DNA of 64,000 nucleotides, taken from assembly GCA_009869945.1 (NCBI GenBank), contig WIXG01000174.1, forward strand, positions 62,001-126,000. Direction: 5' to 3'. This DNA is from Mesaphorura yosii. Its lineage: Eukaryota; Arthropoda; Collembola; Poduromorpha; Tullbergiidae. Of this stretch, positions 9,613 through 24,600 are shown piece after piece; the first letter of the stretch is position 1, and the number at the start of each line of letters is the position of its first letter. The notes below the pieces were generated by a model. That model was not told the origin of the DNA. It made no database searches and worked only from the letters and a program-made list of their open reading frames with translations. Position numbers and translations under genes: made by a program.

Positions 9613-12600
9613 CTGTCAATTAGAAAGATAACAAGCGGTAATTAAAGATCGATCGCGATCATACAAAGCCGTCTCAATGTTCACGTGCACAAGTTTATTT
9701 TTCTTCGCTGGCGCCTTATTGGGTCTGCTTTCTGAAGAGAAAGATAAAAATCTTCCACCATTCCAGAAAGGATGGAACAAAGATGTCTTTCTCGCTGAAT
9801 TGGGCTCGCCTTTCATTCGCATGCTCGAATATCACGATTTGATTCCGGTTGAACCAGTAAATTTGTTAAATCGAGCATGGAATCAGGTACTGCATTAAAT
9901 GAATTTCAATTGAATCGAATTCTTGTTTCTGTCGTTATTTTTATTTTATTATATTTTGTTCATGATTCAATGATCTCTGATTGTCTCGGAAAGATTCCTG
10001 TGCTGTGCCCACGAGAGAAACTTCTGCCAGGCACAAAGGGCAAAGACGCGAAGAGAAAGTTCATAAAACGAGAATGTGGATGAACCGAAATCTATTTTCT
10101 TCTTGCACTGCGCATCCTTCTTCTTCCTGGAAACGCATGCAATATTCACATTCCGAATTTTAAGGAAAAGTACTGGCGCTTGTCAGACTTGTATTCAATT
10201 CCCTTTTGTGTAACACAATCCAAAGCAATCCTTTTAACGTGAGTCTGAATGAATCATGAACAAAGTTCTTCCCGGCCGTTATGTATGACTCCTAGCACAA
10301 TGTCAAATTGTTGAGGCTAACTTTTGCGTTTGAAATTTGAAACATAAACATGGGTCATAAATTATGCGCGAAATGTCACAGCCAAGAGTCGGAAGCGAAT
10401 TTGAAAGGACGTGATGCAAATTACAGTGCATTCACTCGAGTTTTGTGTCCCAAATACCCAAATTGGTCTCTTGACACTTATTTCTGTGAATTCCTGATAT
10501 AGACAGGCTCTCCTCGTAAACTAATGCACTAAATCGTCGTACAGCTCAGCGTGGATCAACCGCGAAGTCATCCTGTGTTACACGTGAAAGTATGCTTAAT
10601 TCCTCACCTCTCGTTGGTTGTGCAGAGCGAGAATTGTATCAACTTCAAGAATCGCCGACAACCGTGCGTATCTTGAAATAAACTCTTTTTGGTATGTGTT
10701 GAGATGAATCATTTCGAAGACCTGCAAGAGAAAAGAAAAAAGAACGTGTAAAATTTTAATTAGAGCCAAACGCTGTTATTACAGAGTCAAAAATGCTGGC
10801 GCCGCGCGTCGCGCCGTAATTGTAGCCATTATCAGCCTGAGCGCTTGTTGCTTGACATCTTCTTTCTTTCTATCCTCTGATTATTACAGTAACGATAATA
10901 AAAGTGAGCATCACGCGAGCGACCAGTCCAAAGCAGGCAAGAATAGTTACGTGAGTGACAATCAAAGACAAAAACAAGCATGCAATGACACGGCCACCGA
11001 GACGAGGAAAACTAGGAAAGTACGGGACGGGACGGGAAATGAGCGTCTAAACTTTCTCTGCTTGGGAAAAGTGCTTACAAAAACTTTGTCTAATTTCAAC
11101 GTAAAAATACGAGCGACCTTCTTTATTTTAGGGGATGGAGTAGACAAGTAGACAGACATTCTACTCGTACGTGCTTAATTTTTCGTTCTTGCATCATGCA
11201 GCATGGCGTGCTTAAAGCTTAAAGTAAAACTAAGCCTCCTCTGCCATTTTGTCCTGTCAAACGTTACGAGTCAGAGAAATTAGCAACGCACTCGCTGCAT
11301 TCAGGTACGACCGAGCACAAGACAACTGCTAAACTAAAATTACATCCATTACTCACATTCTGCCGTAAAGAACTTTGGCAGTCTGGAATAATTCATGGAT
11401 TTATTATGTCGCCGCATGCAGACAAACTACTTTTGACATTCTCATGTCGTGCTTCGTGCATGCATTGCATTGGGTTGGCTCGTTGTAAGGAGACAGAAGC
11501 TAACAACCATCGACCCATCGCCTATTTCTTATTAATTCTAATGAGAATTATGCCAGCCTCTGAGTCTCTGCACAAAACCACAAGAAAAGACAAAGTAAGT
11601 CGAGTTTTTAACATTGCTCGCTAATTTGCCTGGCGTGTTCGTCTGATGTGGTTCATTATTCTCAATTCTGCGAATTCTGTCGGTCGGTCGCTGTTGCTGT
11701 CGCACTCGCACCGGTACGTGGCTAAGATGTTAAATCAAAGACTGAAGAGTAGAGCCATGTCTACCAAGACTAATACTAAGACGAAGGGATTACACTCATG
11801 TATAATTTGTCTGGAAACAGTACCAGGCGAATGCTTCTACGATTTCTGGAAACATCTACAAAGCCAAACATTTTGTACATGCTCGCTTTCCAATTAGACT
11901 TGGGTTTCGGCTGCTGCAGATTTCCTCAGAAATTGTCGAGTCTAGTTCCCCAATATTATGCTCGGGTGACTAATATGAATAGGAAATTAATATGGCTAAG
12001 ACGACGCGAGGCGAGGCAAGAGACAAGTAAAGCTAGAGCCAAGCTAAAGCTGGCTTAGGAGGTCGTCGAAAGTTCAAGCGCAGTTAGAACGCGTTGCATA
12101 TTGCATTGGTACGACACGAACCTGTACTGGTATAGTAATGAGATCACTTCGTTGTAGGAGCCTGTCCGATTGTCCAGCAACCAGACAAACGTTTTCAACC
12201 GGTGGGAAGAGGACAATAATTGACACGGAGTTGTTGAGTTCAATTACTTCGACGTTGTACAACCTGCAATGAGAACAATACGCAGAAAGGGCGGGTTAGA
12301 CAAGTAAATGAATGCGTTATGCGCAAATTAATTGAGCAAAGATTACGAGGCGCGACTGCGGTGGCGACGGTGGCGGGGCGAAGTGGTCTCGAAAGAATTC
12401 TTATGGTGTTACGTGAGTTAATCAAGTACTTGGTGCTCTAAGCTCAGAAAGAAACTGCTCCAATTCAGGCAACTCAAACTGCAAGAAATGGAATTTGCTA
12501 TGTGCCATTTGCACTTTGTAGTTTCGAAAGAAAAAGTTCACAAGAGTAAAGTTGAGAAAATTCCTACAGGTAAAATTGATTTCCTTTGGGGCTATTTTCC

Positions 12601-15600
12601 AACCAACTGTTTGGTACGGCAGGCCAGCAAACCAGCGCACCAAACCACAAAACGCATTTTCTCCTTTATAGAAAGAGACAACTCGAGTTTCGCCAGTCGA
12701 GTCTCCGGCAAGCCCGCAAATCGCGTTTACGAGAACACAAAGAAAAGTACTTTTTATTCTCTCTTAATAGTCTGAAGATGTAATTTCCTATCTTTCTTTC
12801 TTTCTTTTTTTAAAGTTAGCTGAGCATTTTTCTGCGAGCTCCGCCGCTTTCTGAATTCAAGACGTGATACGGAGTCTCAAGAGAGTAGCCCTGCATGTAA
12901 TCATACATAATAGCTCAACTGACAGTGATCCAGTGCCAGTTGCTTTTTTCGGTCATACTCCTTCCTTTTAAACTGTCTCATTAATAATACTGGCCCATTT
13001 ACCGTTATGGGCACCCTGATGAATAAGTAATTCATGGGCACACGTCACACGTGCCGTGCCATAGCCGGAACCCGCACTAGGTTCGATATTTACATTGAAA
13101 CGGGCAATTCAGCAATTCTAAGTCGCATTCACATTGGTACGTGGTTCAGAATTCCTCACCTGTGGTTCATTGAAGACTCGTAATCGATATCCAGAAACGA
13201 AAACAACTTCCGTAAGGCAGAGTTGATTTGCGATCTGAATAATTCCTGGGCTTCATTGAATTCGTACGTGTTATTGCTATTTATAGCCGAACTCGATGAG
13301 TACGGGTCAATAATTTTGAGAGTTGACATCGAAATTGGTTGTTGAGTCGCAAATACGCCCGTGCTCGTGTTCGTATTCGTGCTTGGGTTGTCGAGACTGC
13401 TCGTTGTGCTCTTGAGCGACGCGCTTTCACTAGCCGACCCGCTTTCGTTATTGACTTCGGAGTTTTCGTCCGCCTCCTCCCCGACCGCGTTCGTGGGCGC
13501 GGCAGAAACACGCGTCGCACTCGAAGAATTGCTCATCGTCGGTGCAAGCGGCACGGATGAAGAGCTGTTATTGTTGGTTTCAAAATTTAATGAGTCTTCG
13601 GATTTGGATTTGACCATCTTCTGAATGAGCATCCACTCCTCACTGAAAACATACCGGTTATTTTTAGTTCATTCATTCCGTTTCAGGTTTTAGTCGGACA
13701 CCTCTGCCCAGCCCACACTAATTTCGAGTTAGAAACGACTGACCCCTTTGCGCGCGTGCAGTTTGGAGAAATTTATTGAAGTTAAGAATGTAGAGAGCGT
13801 CAAAAGTGATTTTCTTAAAGGGGAGCTTGGAAAACGAGCTAACAACATGGAGGGTGGAATTAATTTATGAGATCAACCAAATATTTCAATGTAATTTACT
13901 AAAAAGCGAACGATGAATAAATCAAATTTGAAAAGTCATATAAAAAAGTGACCACGTAAGTTAGCACACAGCAAAGTGTCATAAGTCACTAACCTGGAAA
14001 CGTGTGAATTCTCCCGAATTTTCGCGTGTGGTAGAATATTCGGCGTCCGTTCCGGCACCAGAATTTTCAGGACATCCATGGAGCTCGCGAGTTTCAGCCA
14101 CCCCAAGTACAGTCCTTTGCCCAGTGGAATATTACTCACTTGATGGTACAGGATTTGCTCCTATAATTATAATTGGGAGGAAGAAACTAGAATTAGAGTG
14201 GCTGAGTTGAGTTGAGAGTAGGAGGAAGAGCTTATAATGAGGGGAACATTGTAATTAATGCTTCCACTTTGCCTTTGCATTGCTTTGAGAAAGCGACCGC
14301 AACGACCTTCAATAGGGGCTTTGTTTAATGAATCCCTTTGGAATAATTCAAAGCATAGATGTATTGCGATTACGATGCCTAAACTCTTAAGAGCTCTAAC
14401 GAGGAAGTTGAACTTTGCAGTGAAATGCGCAAGGTTGACCTTGAAAACTTCAAAACACGACGGACTGTAGAAACAAAAATGACTTACTTGCAACGAATTG
14501 ATGAGCACGTCCGAAACATCGTCCGTGGCCTTCCGACTGTTCATCTTGGTCGTTGGGATCCAACGCACATTGAGTGACGAAATCATTTTTGTATTTCGCA
14601 TGTAATTGATTGTTGAGATTATAATCACAGAGTTGTTCTTATCTCGTATTGTTTTGTAGTAAAGTCTTCCGAGGTCGGCGATCCCCAACGCGCTCTGCAA
14701 CATGAAAAGAAATTGGAGATCAATTTTGAGCCTGTCGTGGCATGAATTTTCAAAATTCTTGTTTCTGATTTCCTGAAAATCTCAGCAACGTCGACGGCAC
14801 CGCGTGGCACAAAGTTAAAGTTTAATATACTGCTTTTAAATTGGTTTTGGCGAAGACAAGAGAAAAGGAAAGGAGCTTTAGCTCTGTGCCGGCTCCGTGG
14901 CGGCCCACGTCGTGTTCTTTCGCTCGTTTAAAAGATTTACGGTTGCAAAGGAAAACAAACGTGGATACAAGCCTGAGCCAGGCATAATGCATGTATAAGT
15001 TCATAAGTAATGTTTGTGTTGACAAATCTGTCAAAACAAAGAAGATTTATTTGGCGAATGGGCAGGAAATGGTTTGGAGCTTGGCGTGGCCCTGGCCTTC
15101 GCCCTGCTCGAATGTACAGCAAACATACATGCAGCATGACAGCGAAAGCCGTATATCTTTCTTACCTGCATGGCAGCCGCTGCTTGGAGGAGCTTGAGTC
15201 TGAAATGGAAAGTGGACGCACTCCCTGCAACAAATACAAATTAGTTGATTCATTTTGAAAGCTCAAAACTTAATTTGAAATGAGTAATTTAATCGACGTT
15301 GTACTCAGTTGACACTGACTCGTTAATGTTAAACTTATTAATAACAAGTTTGAGGCTAACGCTTCGCGAAAACTGCTGCCACGGGAAGAGAGAAAACAAG
15401 CTGCATATTTGGGTCTGCACGGTCATCCTGTCATCTGTATGAATCATTTGGCCGGAAAATGCTCAGACACCCACAACAGTGAAGGCCGATTTCTTCACTA
15501 CCTAAAGTTGCATCTAGATGAACAAAATATCGGGGTGTACGAGCCAGCCCAGCCTCTGAACAATATTCACCACCTCGACGAGAGTGATTATTCTGAAAGT

Positions 15601-18600
15601 TCTGCCACGGATGAGGAGGAGAATGAACTCAGTGCGGATTCTTAATTACATATTCTCGTTCGTAATTACTTGCTGTTTAAAAGGCTTGTGTTCCATTCAC
15701 GTTTTGTCTCAAGTTAAGGCAATAAAAGCACTACTCGCCTGAGCAAATCGTTCTTCTGAGTTTGAACATTTGCTTTTCACGCTTATTATTTACGTAATCG
15801 TCGTTAATATTACTTACCTGATTTCTCCATATCCTGTTTCAATGACTTCACGTCCTCCCAGGTACTCGCGACCTGTAACCAGAAACAGATAAAGTTCAGT
15901 ACTTATATTACTTGACATACGCGCTGCTTTTAATAATGTGTAAAAAGATATAGCTATGGAAATGTAGACAGATCCTCCATCGACTTTTGATCTGGGTGTA
16001 TTATTATAATAATGATGTGACACAAGAGACAATCGTCGGAGACATGGCCAAGCCATATGATCAAATTTCAGGCTGTTGGAAAAGAGCCCCAATCTCACAG
16101 GTGAAAGCAAGGCCTGAACTCAGAGAAGAGCCTGCTGTTCCTTTGATCCCATGTTTGACTTCTCCTTTGCTTAGGCAAGCCAACCTCCGTGTATTTAACG
16201 ACGTCCTTTTATGCTGGCCAGCTGGCTAAGGTTCGACTGAATTTTGGGCGAGAACGGGGAATAATCGCCCGTGATTCCATGGAAGAACAGTATAGAGATC
16301 ACCGTGCAATCCAGATCGTGCTGACAGCGCAGGACAACGAATAAGGTTCGAAATCGAAATCTCATCGGAAGATGATTAGATGATAATGATAAATGAATTG
16401 TGAGCAGTCAGTTACAGTCCAAGTCACAGGAGTCACGGCACGGAAGCCACGGATTCTCATCAAGGCGGGTGGTGTATCAGACATCAACTTAACGAAAATT
16501 GTTGTGGTTTCCTTTCTTTCTCAGGAACCAGCCGGGCTCAGTCAAGCCAACCCAGCCCAAAAGCATAAGTTCAGAGGTTAAACCACCTGTCTCCCTCCCG
16601 CTGCTGCTGCTGTTCTCTTACACATCTTCCTACCTTCATTTTACCTCCGCCCGAGTTTGCAGAGCAAACAACAAAACCCGTGCACTTTCACTCACTTTCT
16701 TTCACTCGTCTTGCCTGCCTATTTGTGATGGTGATTTTATTTATTTACAATCCAGGTACGGCGTGCGGTGTGCTGGGCAAAAAGGCAAACACGCCCGCCC
16801 GGGTCATGTCAGGCGTTGTTTTTCTTTGAAGTGTAGTCATCGTTGGCAGCTTCCCCTTGTGCAAACATACATGCTTTCTTACATGTACATCGTACATCTG
16901 ACATCACATCCGTATCTCATTCATCCACTTGATCTCAGAGGTCATCTTTCTCCTTGCTACTTACTCACTGTATAACATTGTATAGCAAAGATAGCTATTA
17001 TTAGCTCTGTTCGTCAGTTCTTTCACTGGGTAAAACGAGTGAAATGGGAGTAAATGCAAGCAAATATTTACGTTTGACATTTTCTTACAAATTGAAGGCG
17101 CTATTTTTGTTTTTGTCGTTCGTGAAATGGCAAGAACAGGAAGGAAGAGACCACTTTACAGAAGAAGGAAAATGAATGAGCGTGGTCGCCGATCATTCTT
17201 GCAGCTACGAATCACCGGAAACTATGCTTTTTTAAAGGTTGGTCAATTTCTAAAGTATGGGAATTCAACCGACTCTCTCAAGCAGAAAACAAAGACTTAA
17301 CTTTTTAATTTCTGTCACGTTTAGTGACAGAATTCAAACTTTTTAAGCGGCACAATTCTTTAAGTATAACCAATGCATAATATTGTGACTGGCCGAATTC
17401 TATGTTCATTACACGACCGAATGACCAATTATCAGTGGCCAGTCTGCTTAACACGTCGACTAGCACAAACCAGTTAAATGCAATGCATTCATGCGCTTAA
17501 CTGTGCCATTAAACTGTCGCACGTGTCGCCAATCATTTAATTCCACGCGCACATTTCCAGTTTTGTCCTGCAGCACTGTCACATTCATTAATTCGGCTCA
17601 TCCTTCACTGCGCACTACGTGGCATGTCCAAAGTGTAATTGGCACTTGGATACTTTTCGTTTGGGGATACAGCAAAGCCCAAGCCAAGTCCGTAAACTCA
17701 TACGGTCGCAGGCTGCGTTTTGTGCAACTCATGTCGTAAAGCGTATATGCGTAGCATCTCACTTTTCTGATTCTCTCTCCCGGCTCGAGTTCTATCTCAA
17801 TTAATTTGTCTTGGTCTTCTTAGCCAACTCCAGGCACTGTGCGCTACTTTCGAATTTTGTCCTTCAATTTTCCAGCTTCTCCATGCGTTCTCAGCTCATC
17901 TTTTATTAATCACTTTCATCGCGGAGCGATTTGTCAGGAAAGAAGAACGGTCCGCACCACTCAGCGCTCGCTTACTCCGTCCGCTCTTTTCAAGTTTGAA
18001 GTGTACTTGACTATTTCCACGTCGCCGAACGCAATTTAAGATAGATTAAGATAAAATGGGTATTAGAAAGTATTCTAATAAATTCACCATTGGTTTAACT
18101 CAATTATCCAAACGCCAAGCGGAACGACAGTAAGCGTTGGGAAGAAATCGGAAATCAGACAGTCTAAAGTAACTTTCGGACGCAACTATTTCAGACCCGT
18201 TGTCAAAATCCACTCCGGACTCTTCCCAATGTCCCAAAGGATCTTCATTTTTATACATGGATATGAAGAAGCCTGTCGAAGTTTGTTTACGGATAAAGTG
18301 CTTCCAGTGTTTCAATCATGCCAATAATGACAATTCCAATGTTTCCATTGAAGTGTTGACAAACAAAAATGAAACACGTCATTACGGCTTGAATTCGCAC
18401 AAGAGCATGCTGCACGCACACAGCCTTGCATAAACTGATTATGAGTGAAGTGGATTCAAACAAAAAATGAATTTTTAGGGAAAATCGTGGAAAACGGCAA
18501 AGTGACAAGACGGAGGTGGAAATGGAAATACAGGGAATTTTATTAATAAAATTATTTTTGATTCCAGAAACCTTGAATGTGAAAGTTAAACAAGGCTGAC

Positions 18601-21600
18601 GAAGCTAAAACTTGCCACGGTGCTAGCCCATGTTCGGACTGGACAATGCATTCATTCAGAGCATTGAAGTCTAAATAACACACTTGAACAACGCCGTGCT
18701 CATTGTCCAGAGAATCCAGACTCGGTCAACTGCGAACTGTGCGAATGCGCCTCAGTCTTCCATTGCAAGAGAACAAGCACGAATAAAGGACAACGAAAAA
18801 GGACAAGACAAAAACGAACTACAAATCAAAGGCAAAGGTTTGACGGTATGACGAAATAAAGAAAAGAGTCTCCACCATCACCGTGTTTATGACACTGGCT
18901 TCGCTGCTTTTAGAAGAATAAGGGCAAAGCAAAACAATTTAGGGGATAACTTTTACTCTTGTCGTTGTCGCCTCTTTCCATTCTTTTTCCATCTCGTCTC
19001 ATTTTCACGACTCACAGTGCAGCACCGCGCGGAGAGACGCGAGTTGCGAGTTTATAACTTTTATTCAATCGTTCACGCGTGAAAAGTGGATCGGACTCAT
19101 TCGCCGGCTCCGCTCCAGCTCCAGATCACTACTCCCTCGTAATATATCTTCAGTCACTCTTCCAGTTTTCTCGTCCTGACACATGACACTTTCTGCTTTC
19201 CAACTCTCATGAAGTGCGAGTGTGGCGCGATGGTGGATAATAAATATCTTGACATGGAATCTCTTTCAAACACAGCCAGCCAGCCAGATAGTTGCATGCA
19301 TTATAGATAAATTCACTTAGTTTTTCTATTTTGGGCATATCGAGATCGAGCCTCCCCTTCGCCTTTTCCTGTTCCCGTGACTAAATTTTTGAAAATAATA
19401 GAAACTGAAAACAAAGACCGGGTCCAAATTCCGATGTGCACATGAACAAGATCGAATCATGGAAAGTTACTTTACCAGTGCGAATGAGATCAACTTCTGG
19501 GAATTGAATTGCGAAAGCGAAAACTGCCTGCAATGGCGCAGAATAAAATTGAAATCGAGAGTCTGACTCCCCGGTCGAGTCCATGAAACTATCGAGACTA
19601 TCGACGACGTAACTGGACAAAAACCAACTCATGCATGCGCGCATAACATACCTTGAATAGCCAGTGGAAGTCGTTCTGGAGTGTGCTGCTTGGAAATGTT
19701 TCGTCTATCTCAATAGTTGGTAGAAATTCCTCCGTCGTTACCAAAAGTTTGTCCTCCGAGTAAATCACACAGCAAAGAAAAGCTCCTCTGGAATACAAAA
19801 AACATAAACAAAGGTACAAAATATTCAGGGAATTGCGAAAAAGATCGCGGGCGCAGAAGTTTGCAAAAATCAGTCGGTCACAGGCACGTGGATTTCTGAT
19901 TGGCTTTACATAGATCAAAGAAATGTTCACTTCCACGTGCTGTTTCATGAGAACTGTCACTGCCAAGCGAGTATTGAATTTTTTGCTCCAAGTAAAGCTG
20001 TTTTTGTTTGTAATGTATAATGAGAACGAGAGGGGAGGAAAGATATTTTCTGTCTTGAGAGTTTTGGTGATTGGTTGAAATTGACAGTTGATCCAAATCA
20101 TTCCAAAGTCAAATTTATTCCAGGAAGTCAAAACTTATGTAATCCAAGTCCAACAGCGACCGAGCACCGATGGGAAAAGTCGAGATTATTCGTATCAAAA
20201 GTTGAAAATTTTGGGAAATGAAGCGAGAAGCCCAGAAGGTGAAAGTTCGTGTTTTAGTTTTTGTGTTTTGCCTCGTCTCTCGCATGTCTAAAATGCAACC
20301 AGGCTTCTGGTGTTTTAGCATAACTTTTCTACTGCTACGATTGTTTTCGACTCAACGCAGTATGAAAAATATTCGCAAAAACATGTAGCATGTTCCATGT
20401 AAACATGTTCCACAACACGAGCACGAAAATAGACCAATTTCAAGCTTGCTTTCGCTAGACGCGGACGCACGCCGTGGCGCGCGTGCCGGTTTTTTCCACG
20501 ACACGCGCTGTACTCTGGCTTCGTGCACGAATTTTATGGCCCCAAACCCAAATGGCGAATCGAGTTTCATGTATCGCATAAGCTCTTGTCAATGTTTTTG
20601 TGTCTTGTAATAATAAAACCATAAACCTGAGTAAACGCTCACGCTCACTTTCATGCTCGTGCTGTTGTAAAGTCCAGAAATTAGATTAAAAAAATTTCCT
20701 CCCTTGTCGGGAAAATATGTGTCACGAGCAAGCTTTATTATTTCGCACATGATTCCATCGGTATGATACGTAGAAGAAAAGACCCGTGTTTAAGAAAAAT
20801 GATACTCAAAACCCTCTGGAGCTCGGCAGCTCAGCACTCAGGCGCTGCTGCTATTAAATTAACCTGAGCTGGGACAAAGCCCTAACTTTCTCATCGATCT
20901 CGCGTGAATGCACTCAAACCTTTGCTTTCTCAGGTGAAGAATGTTTGTTTCGCTTTAGCTTTGGTTTCGGCATTGTAGAAGGATTTGAAAAATGCTAGCA
21001 CGAGCTGGAAATCTGGGCTCAGAACAAGCTCAGCAGCTGGAACGAAAATTTCTAGCCTACCAGGCGAAATGCAAAAGTAACAACAGAGAATATGTGGTGG
21101 AGTGAGGTGAGAGATGAGTTGTTAAAGTTGAAACGCGTGACAGCAAGCATTCCTGGCTAATCCTTGCCATGATCTTAAAGATTACAATCACTGCGTATCA
21201 GCAGAATCAATTCTCAAGACGCGTGCTTGCTCATCTTGTTCCCCAAAATGGAATTGGAGAATCTGCCATCATATTTGTTGTTTACTTCTTGTCAGAAATG
21301 GCTTGCGGCTATGAATTTCGCCTGAAATTCGTGCAGTATCAATCAAATCAAACACTAGCAATGACAAGGAAGAATTATCGGAAAATTCAAGAACATTAAA
21401 CTTTTCATACGTTTTGAAAGCTGTTAGTCGCTAGTCGTAGAGTTCGCTTCTTTAAAGTGCAGATGCACGAATACCACACAGAAATTACAAAAATCAAGAA
21501 ATCATGAAATCTGATTCCATGATACTACCTGGCATTTTATCCTAGTCAAATGTTAGATAGATGCAAGAGTATTCGAAATCAAAGCGTGCTGTGCTATCTG

Positions 21601-24600
21601 ATCAAGCAAATCCAAGCTAGCGCGAGTTAGTGATTTATGGTGCCATTGCTATTAGCCACTTTCACCTTCCACGGAAGAAAGATCAGCACTGGCTCTCCCG
21701 GCATTGGCCTTTTAATGACTTTGGTTTAATCAGTTGGACATTATTTTGAGGTACCCGTAAGGAACGGTATGCGGTAGGTAGACTTTGATTACATTATAAT
21801 CTTACTACCCTGCTGCGCTGCGCGCATGGATGGTTAACTCAAACATTAATAGTTTCATAATCATAATCCTCGCCGTCAGAATCCATTAACTTTGTTAATA
21901 GCAGCAGATTAAACATGTGCTAATGTAATGTGAAACTGAACCTGAAGCCAGTTTGATTCGGCAGCTGGTGCGCAGTACAAAATTAAACCTGGCTTTTCCT
22001 GGATTCATTGCATTCCTCATTGCGGATTCCTTTGCTTAGATTACCCGCTCAGTAATAAACACGAAGACGAAAGATTATAGGACAGAGAGCAGAATGAAAT
22101 GAAATGACGAATTCCGGGAAGCAGTAAAAATAGAATGTAATAACACCACATTCACAGATTCAGGGAAATGCCAACGCGAGGCAAGTATGCATAGGATCGA
22201 GCATTTAATCATAAATACTCATACGACAATGCTACGCTAACGCTTTTATGGGCCATCAGTCGCACATTTCGCATATTTCGAATAAACACGGCGATAAAAT
22301 TGTAACCCTCCACGAAATATTACTGCAAAACGGTTGCCCCTCGCGGCGAGATGCTGACGAATGAATAAGAAGGGATAAATGACTTTGCGTGGGATTTAAC
22401 GTCAAGAAACAGTGCTCCTGGACTATCGCTCCATTTACCTTGCCCACGCCACGTAATTGGGTCTACGAATGAAATCATTTTCATTCAGCATTGCAATTGC
22501 TTCCTGCTGCTCGTGACCTTAATGAGATAGTTGGAGTAGTGCTTGTTAGTTTATGCTTTAAATTGAATTTAGGCCATTCAGTTACATGTGGCATGTAAAC
22601 ACGCCTCTCGCTCGCACGTACCTTGTAATCATTCACGCTTTCACGGACGAAATGAAAGTTTTGACCGAAAAGTGCGAATGCTGCCAAATGGATTCATGTT
22701 CTGTAGTACATGCAATAATATTTCACTCCTGCTCCAATTAAAGTCAGTAGAACTAGAACTCATGCGAGTCCATATTTCTCTTGTTCGCTGCGGCTTGCTT
22801 GTATGGATGAATCATTTTGCATATCGTTGGACACACTGTAGATTTAGACTCCTGCTGCAATCAATGTTTTCACTCATTCCAAGGCAGAGGAAGCAAAAAA
22901 CCACCAGCAAATCGCCCACGGCCTGCTTTGACTTCGCTCTACCTTCCTCCGCTTTTGGCTACTGACGTGACTGTGACTACGTGTGTTGACGGAACGGAAC
23001 TCATTTAGCACTTTAGATAATCGTATTACGTTAGGCAGGCATAGGAAACTTTCCACTGCATGAAAACGAAAGCAGGTAGCCGACGCAGCAATAGACTGAA
23101 ATCAATTTGTATCTTCAAAAGTTTAGGGGATAGGAAAGGGCTTACCGTTTGAAACTTTTTTGGAATTTTGGCGCTGCAGTAAAAAGCTGCTTAATCGAAA
23201 TGATTTTTTGAGTCTTCTTCTGCCCGATGCTTCCCACAGCAGGCCCCTGACCGCTGATGAGTCCAGACGAGCCCGAAGAGACGGAGCTGGGCCCAGTCTC
23301 GGATGGAAGATGAATTGTCCGGATTTCCGGTCGTGCTGCGCGTATTTTTGTGAAGATCTTGTCGAAGGTCGTGCATTTCCCACTGTATCGCTCTTTGCGA
23401 CCGTCAATGTCGTACCAACCTGCAAAGATTACAACACGCGAATTGTGAGCATCGTGAATTGAATGAACACGTGTCTGCATTGTTTTAGATTTCAGTAACT
23501 TACTTGAAGGGATGACAGCTGCCGGTGTCGTAATCTGGTAAGCACCGTAGCCCTTGCAATTTCCGCAAGCGACTCGGAAATAATAGCGGGTTCCGGAGAC
23601 CAAATCATTGAGCACGGTTTCCATTCGACGAAGGTCGAATATTTCCATAACTCTAATTGAATCTTCATTCTTGAAGTCTGGAACCGTCGTCCATTCCACT
23701 GGAAACACACAAAGACAAAAGGCTGAGATAAAACACAAGAGTCAAAGAATGTAATCTCTGCGAGCCTGTCATCGTTGCTAAATGAAAACCATAACTTTTA
23801 CGCTACGCTTCTTTTCGTGACGAAACTTCGCATCGACTTGATTGGCCTTTGTTATTGTTGGCCGGATTTTTTTGATTTCGCTTTAGCCTTTGCTTTGCTT
23901 GGTTTTCTCGCAAGTCGTGAATGTGACGAAATTCTCGGAAAAGAATCCGTGGATGTCTTTTTCCACGATAATTACGTTTCTTCTTCCCAAATAAGCTTTG
24001 CCTCTACACTTTACTATCATACTACGTTAGAGCATCGAGCATCTGCTTTGTCCGTCTTGCTTGGAAACTGTACTCCTTAACTTCGTCTTCGTCTTCCTTC
24101 TCGCCATCGTCCTTCTACGGCCTACGCGTACGCAGGTAGTAACTTTCACGGGAGAAAGATAACAAACTTAACTTTCCCGAGATCTTAAGGATTTGGCAGT
24201 GGGAGTTACAGGCAGGTTCCTGATCCACTTGGCATTTAGCACTTGCTGACCTTTACACAAAATAGTAAATGCACGTGCACTTTCAGTTCAGAGTGCGGAC
24301 GCGGACGTGGTTCACAATTAAGGTGAGAGTGAGTGATGCTCATATACAACACTGTTGCCATCGTTCTCCCTTTTGTTGAAAGTTGAAGAAAGTAAAGTAC
24401 ACAAATTAGCCTCCTTAAAAGTTAATTCTGTGCTGTTGCTGCCCAGAGTGGGTCGGAGACGGAGACTGTTTGTTAGACAGGTTAATGATGTACACGAGAG
24501 ACCAATTTACGGACAGACTGACCAACTTTTCTCATGAACCGATAACTATGCCAGACGAAAGCAGAGCAATGCCAGCAGCGTGTCAAATCGAACAAAAGGC

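Noticed and set aside
19483-19617. Exon-like minus ORF (YVVDSLDSFMDSTGESDSRF…) flanked by GTCCAG and GTAAAG, 34 nt from wake exon 16
   Set aside because: It needs a phase-2 input, but exon 16 ends at phase 0 and joins exon 17 (VASTWEDVK) perfectly, restoring a conserved ANKFN1 block. Kept only as a remote alternative.
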